Origin: Liolophura sinensis
Taxonomy: Eukaryota > Mollusca > Polyplacophora > Chitonida > Chitonidae
Length of the DNA stretch: 60,000 nt
Direction of reading: 5' to 3'
Assembly: GCF_032854445.1 (NCBI RefSeq)
Contig: NC_088299.1
Coordinates: 8,737,608-8,797,607, forward strand
Shown here: one piece after another, positions 50,201 to 56,200 of the stretch
Layout of the letters: each line of letters starts with the position of its first letter
Position numbering within the stretch: position 1 is the first letter of the stretch
Translations under genes and position numbers: made by a program
Notes under the pieces: generated by a model
Seen by the model: the letters and a program-made list of their open reading frames with translations, nothing else
The model's database searches: none
Told to the model about the DNA's origin: nothing

Positions 50201-53200
50201 ATATGCCATATAAGATGTACCTATTTCTCCAACGTCTGCAAACAATGTTTAACCATAAACAATAATTGCACTGATCGTGACCATGTAGCATTACATATAT
50301 GAAGTTCTTCAGTCAGACGTTTGCTCAAAGTGGGAATGTCATACTTACTGCATACCTAAACAATTACTAACAATTTGTCATGTCACCGCGCTTCAACCTG
50401 CTGAAAATGACCTGGAAAGTCCACCATATATATGTTTGACATATGCTTCAAACAGGAAATAAAGGAAGAAAAAAGAAATGTAAAAAAAACCTGTATTTTT
50501 GCGATATGCATAAAAGTGCCTTTCAGACGATGCATTTTTCTTATTTAAGTATAATCTTTCCTTGTAAACTGGAGCTAGCCTGTGTACTCCAGGCTCAACC
50601 ATTACCTGAAGCACGGGTAACACAGGCAGGATGGAAGAGAGGAGATGTGTCCACTGGTCATGTGACATCAGCAGCTCACTCTGCAGGATGTGGGTCAGCA
50701 TCAGGTGGGACAGGTCATGTACCTGAAACAAAATGTACACATAGACTTTTGATGCTTTCAGAATAATGTCCTATTTACAAAGTCTTAATAATTTGTGATA
50801 TTTGGTTCACAACTTACCTGGTCATAGTATATTAGAGGGAACTGATACAACTTTTTTAAAAAGCTAGAGAAAGAGAATATTAAAAGTACATGATGGTAAT
50901 CTTGTGTAAACATCACAGGTTTCCAATATTTGAGTACATACCTTTTATAATTCACAGTTGGTGAACCTGAATTCAAATCTTTATAAAAACACGAACAGAT
51001 GGATATGACCACGGCAATATTAAATACAGACACTGCCAATTTTACAGTCAGGCCACACTAAGAATTAAACTTAGATCTCCTATTTATGACAAGATTGCAC
51101 TACTGAGAATCATTTCACTAACATATGTTTAGCCTTAATTTTCCATTGTAAGTCTTAAGTTTTACCTGTCAGTACTATTTGCGACATATGATTCAGTGAA
51201 ATGGGTACCCGGAGTACAAGTCATTGAATATCATGGACACTGGATGTTAAAATGTCTGTAATTTGCTTTTAATAGCATTGCTTATCTCTTTGTTAGATTC
51301 TTTCAGACCAAAATATATCAGTGCTTATAGAATCTATGTTTCTTAAAATACTTAAAATACATGGCTTACCTCTTTGTTAGAGTCTGACAGGCCGAAATAT
51401 ATCAGTTCTTGTAGAATCTGTGTGTCTAGGAGAAAGCTGACATTGTCTGAGGCTCTAGAGTGAGGGTCTGCTGCAGCATCAATACATAGGCTAGTCTGAA
51501 ACATTCAATCACCAGTCAGTCCTGACAATGCCAGGGTATTTCTTTGATCATTCCATATATACTGTTGATATATTTAATGGCCACCGGGTTTATGGGTTAA
51601 GAAAAATTGGCAAAACTTCTGGTCCTAATTTTTTATTTACACCATGAATAGATTTCTAATCAAAGTTTTGCAGTAAAAGTGTTATTGTTTCAAGGGATTA
51701 CACTCTATGGACATATCTGTAGCTCACAGTCTAGTGCTGAAAATTGGCTTAGACTATTTTGGATTTGAAACCAGCGACCTCATACAGGGGCCAAATCACC
51801 AGCAAATACATGCCAAAAAGTTACACCACTCCACGAACAGGTGGCTCACCACAATAAAAGGTGGCTGGCCAGTATTTATTTATGTATTTATTTGATTGGT
51901 GTTTTACGCCGTACTCAAGAATATTTCACATGTACGACGGCGGCCAGCATTATGGTGGGAGGAAACCTGGCAGAGCCCGGGGGAAACACACGACCATCCG
52001 CAGGTTGCTGAAAGATCATCTGGCCAGTAGACTTTATAACAGACATGACGATCAGAAATACGCCAGTTTTCAGCTCTAGAATGTGTGCTATGTACAGGAA
52101 GTCGAATCCCTCATTATGATATAATACCTAAGTATTTCACCCAAAGTTTGGTAAGTAAAAATACACTTTCACAAGCACGTGAAGACCTTAAAATACCTTA
52201 TACTTTTAATGCCAACGCATAAGTTTCTGACCAGAAATTAATCAAAACTCACAAAAAGTGACACTAAAAGGTGGATGAATCAGTCAGAATGCTCTTCTAG
52301 AATTTTTACACCTGATGATCAAAATAAATAGTCTCAGCAAATTTTTAAACCCCAGAGTTCATGCTATATACAGAAAGTGTAATCCCTAATAACAATAATA
52401 TTATTTAAAAATCTACCTTCCCGATGACATCTATCACTCTAAAGTTTTTTGAACTGTAACAAAACCCTTCTTTTTCAATTCTTATGCACATTCTCTATAA
52501 GAAAATGTTGACACACGTGCATCATGACGTATCATACTTTCTACCAATGAAATTTGTCGTTGGTACATGTACGCTATGCTTGGGAACAAATGGCACAAAC
52601 GAAGTAGTGACTTAGGAAATCGGAACACAAAGACAAAGTGAAATGTATCAAACTCTCACCCTGATGATCTGATAACAGGCCTGGTATGTCTTCACCCTCA
52701 ACTCCTCTACACGGTGACTCAGAAGCTTGAGTAACAAGGACTGATACTCCAGGCCGGCTTCATGTGTGCATCTGAAACACAGTCAATATATCAAAAATTA
52801 CAAACATCACTGATGATTAACACCGCCTCTTGTTTTCATTCTCATTTTTTATTACAATCTCCATTTCTTTTTTTATCAGTGACAAGGGTATTGATACCTT
52901 TGGTCAACAAGTTCATTTCTTATACTTTGGTTAATAATCTAAATCAAATGCACCTGAATTGCTTGTGGTTGATTGTAAGCTATGGGTTTAAAATTCCCTG
53001 AACCTCACTGAAATGTACTCACAGGAATGTGACACCCCACACAGTCACAGTGGATACACAAATGTGACACCCCACCCAGTCACAGTAGAGACACAAATGT
53101 GACACCCCACCCAGTCACAGTGGAGACACAAATGTGACACCCCACCCAGTCACAGCGGAGACACAAATGTGACACCCCACCCAGTCACAGTGGAGACACA

Positions 53201-56200
53201 AATGTGACACCCCACAGTCACAGTAGAGACACAAACGTGACACCCCACACATTCATAGTGGAGACACAAATGTAACACCCCATCCAGTCACAGTGGAGAC
53301 ACAAATGTGAATGTGACACCCAGTTACACTGGAGACACAAATGTAACACCCCATCCAGTCACAGTGGAGACACAAATGTGACACCCCACCCAGTCACAGT
53401 AGAGACACAAATGTGACACCTCACAGACACAGTAGAGACACAGATGTGACACCCCACACAGTCATAATGGAGACACAAACGTGACACCCCACCCAGTCAC
53501 AGTGGAGACACAAATCTGACACCCCATCCGGTCACAGTGGAGACACAAATCTGACACCCCACCCAGTCACAGTGGAGACACAAATGTGACACCCCATCCA
53601 GTCACAGTGGAGACACAAATGTGACACCCCATCCAGTCACAGTGGAGACCCAAATATGACACCCCATCCAGTCACAGTGGAGACACAAATGTGACACCCA
53701 CACCCCACAGTCACAGTGGAGACACAAATGTGACACCCCACACAGTCACAGTGGAGACACACATGTGACACCCCACACAATCACAGTATGTAGATATCAG
53801 ATGTGACATCCCACACACTCACTGTACACCATTCTTACCTTCAAAATAAAGATTTCAAATTTGCCAAAATCCTGGAAATTTCATTACCTGTGTATTATGC
53901 TGACAAATACTTACATGAGTGAAGCCAACTGGACAAAGTTAGTGATGAGAACACTGTGCCTGTGGTATGGTAAACTTTCCAGGCAGGAGAGCGCTAATGG
54001 GAGATAATCCTGAAGGTGTGTTGTAGCCTATGGATCAGAAAACATACAGAGAATGTACCCGATGTAATCGCAAGGATAAAACAACCACATCAATGCAGTG
54101 TAAAAAGTAATAATATTAATAAAATAATACACACAGAAACATCATTAACATAATCAAATTATGACAGCAGGTTATTTTAACATAACAATAATATATGTAC
54201 AATTGTTTGAATTTGAAATTGATGAAGAATTCTGGATGTAAATATAATTATACGCCATTTGTGGATTCACAGAACTTGGAGAGGAATTCCTGAATACACA
54301 CATAAATTACCATAAAATATCAATAATTTGCACCAAAACAACAAAATAATGTACTTTACACATACCATTTATGTGCACATATTTCGCCTGCTTGATGAAT
54401 TTTTCTGTTCTTAAAACTTCTGACTCAAAAAAGTCATAAGTTCCAATATGACTACTGTGAGGACGAATAAACATTAATAAATACTGCACAAAACAAAATT
54501 ACAAATACTAAGAGACCACTGCTAAAGGGACTACCTTTGCATCAAACTCCATCAGAAACTGACAGGTGCTCTCTGTGGATTTACACACGTTGACAGCGTG
54601 TGTGTAAAGCTGGTATTTCCTGGATGACACCACCTGCAAGTAATTGAGAGCTGTCTCGCGGATATGTGGGTAGGAGTGGCTTAAACTCTCGTCGTAAACC
54701 AAGTCATTCAGACAGCCAATCAAAACCTCTGGTAAGCAGGAGTCAGCCTGATTAACATAACGGCACAGATGATTACTGATTACAGATTTTATTTATTTAT
54801 TTAATTGGTGTTTTAATGTCATACTCAAAAATATTGCAGGTTGCTGCACGACCTTCCCAAGTACGGCCTAAGAGGAAGCCAGCAAGAGCTGGGCTTGAAC
54901 TCATAGGGACTGCATTGGTGAGACGCTCCTTGGTCATAGTGCCGCTCTCTCATGCTAACGCTCAGCCACCGAGACCCCTTACTGATAGAGAGTACTGCTG
55001 CAACTTAAATATACAATAGAGGGCCTCCGTGGTTGAGTGGTTTAGCACCGCACAAGTACCCAGGAGCCTCTCACCAATGCGATCATTGTGAATTCAAGTC
55101 CAACTCATGCTGGCTTCCTCTCCGGCCGTACATGGAAAAGTCTTCCAGCAGCCAGTGGATGGCCCTGTGTTTCCCCTGGACTCTGCTCGGTTTTCTCTCA
55201 CCATGGCTGCTGTCGTATGAGTGAAATATTGTTGAGTATGGCGTAAAACAACAATCGATTAAATAGGTAAATAAATGTACTACAAAAAATGTCAGACAAT
55301 GTGTAATATGAAGAAGCAGACAGTGAGGTAGCAAATTGTTTGAAGGCATGTCACTACCTTTGCATGTATGAATGTTGATTTTTTGACTATTACTAATTTG
55401 GACACTTATCTACCTATATGTATGCATTCTGGCATACAGTTTCGTCGGGCCCTACTGAGAGATAAAGAAAAAGACAGCCAATTTATCTTTCGAGATCAGT
55501 TCATAATGAGTGAGAGCGCTCAAATCGAACTATGAAATCTGGAATACAGTGACAGGCCTTCCCAAAATATGATACCCAATAAAATTATCGGTCCTTGCAA
55601 GTTTTCAGTGGAATACTACTAACTGATATGTTATGAACAATGTATCATTATCTACATGTACTACCCCTACCACAGATGCCACACTGTCTTCCTCGTGAAT
55701 TTCTCACGATAGCCCATCTACTTTTTCTTCATGAACATATTTATTTAAGTATAGAATATCAGACTTGGGTAAAACACACCTGGTCCACGGGCACAATGAC
55801 ATTTAGAAGTTGCACCAGACAAGTGGATAATCCAAGGTAGATAACTCTGTGGTGTTTAATCTCTTTCCTCCTGTGAGTGCTGACAACCTGGGAGCCATGT
55901 GACCAGTTGCTATGGTGATGAAAGTGAAGCAGCTCCGCAAATTTTTCAAAAATCTCTTCCAGCTTCTCGACCTGAGGACAAAAAGATTGAATATTTTAAT
56001 GATATTCTGGCTAGAGAAACAGCCACGCCATATTGAGTTTCATAATCACATCTTCCATTTTAACTGAGCTAGGTAGAGGCATGTAGTTGTAAATTTAAGC
56101 AACATCATTATATTAAATTTGTTTTTTAATTTATTTATTTGTATCGTATTAGGTCATACCGATTGAAATTGATGTTTTACGTGCAGAATAAATCTTTCTT

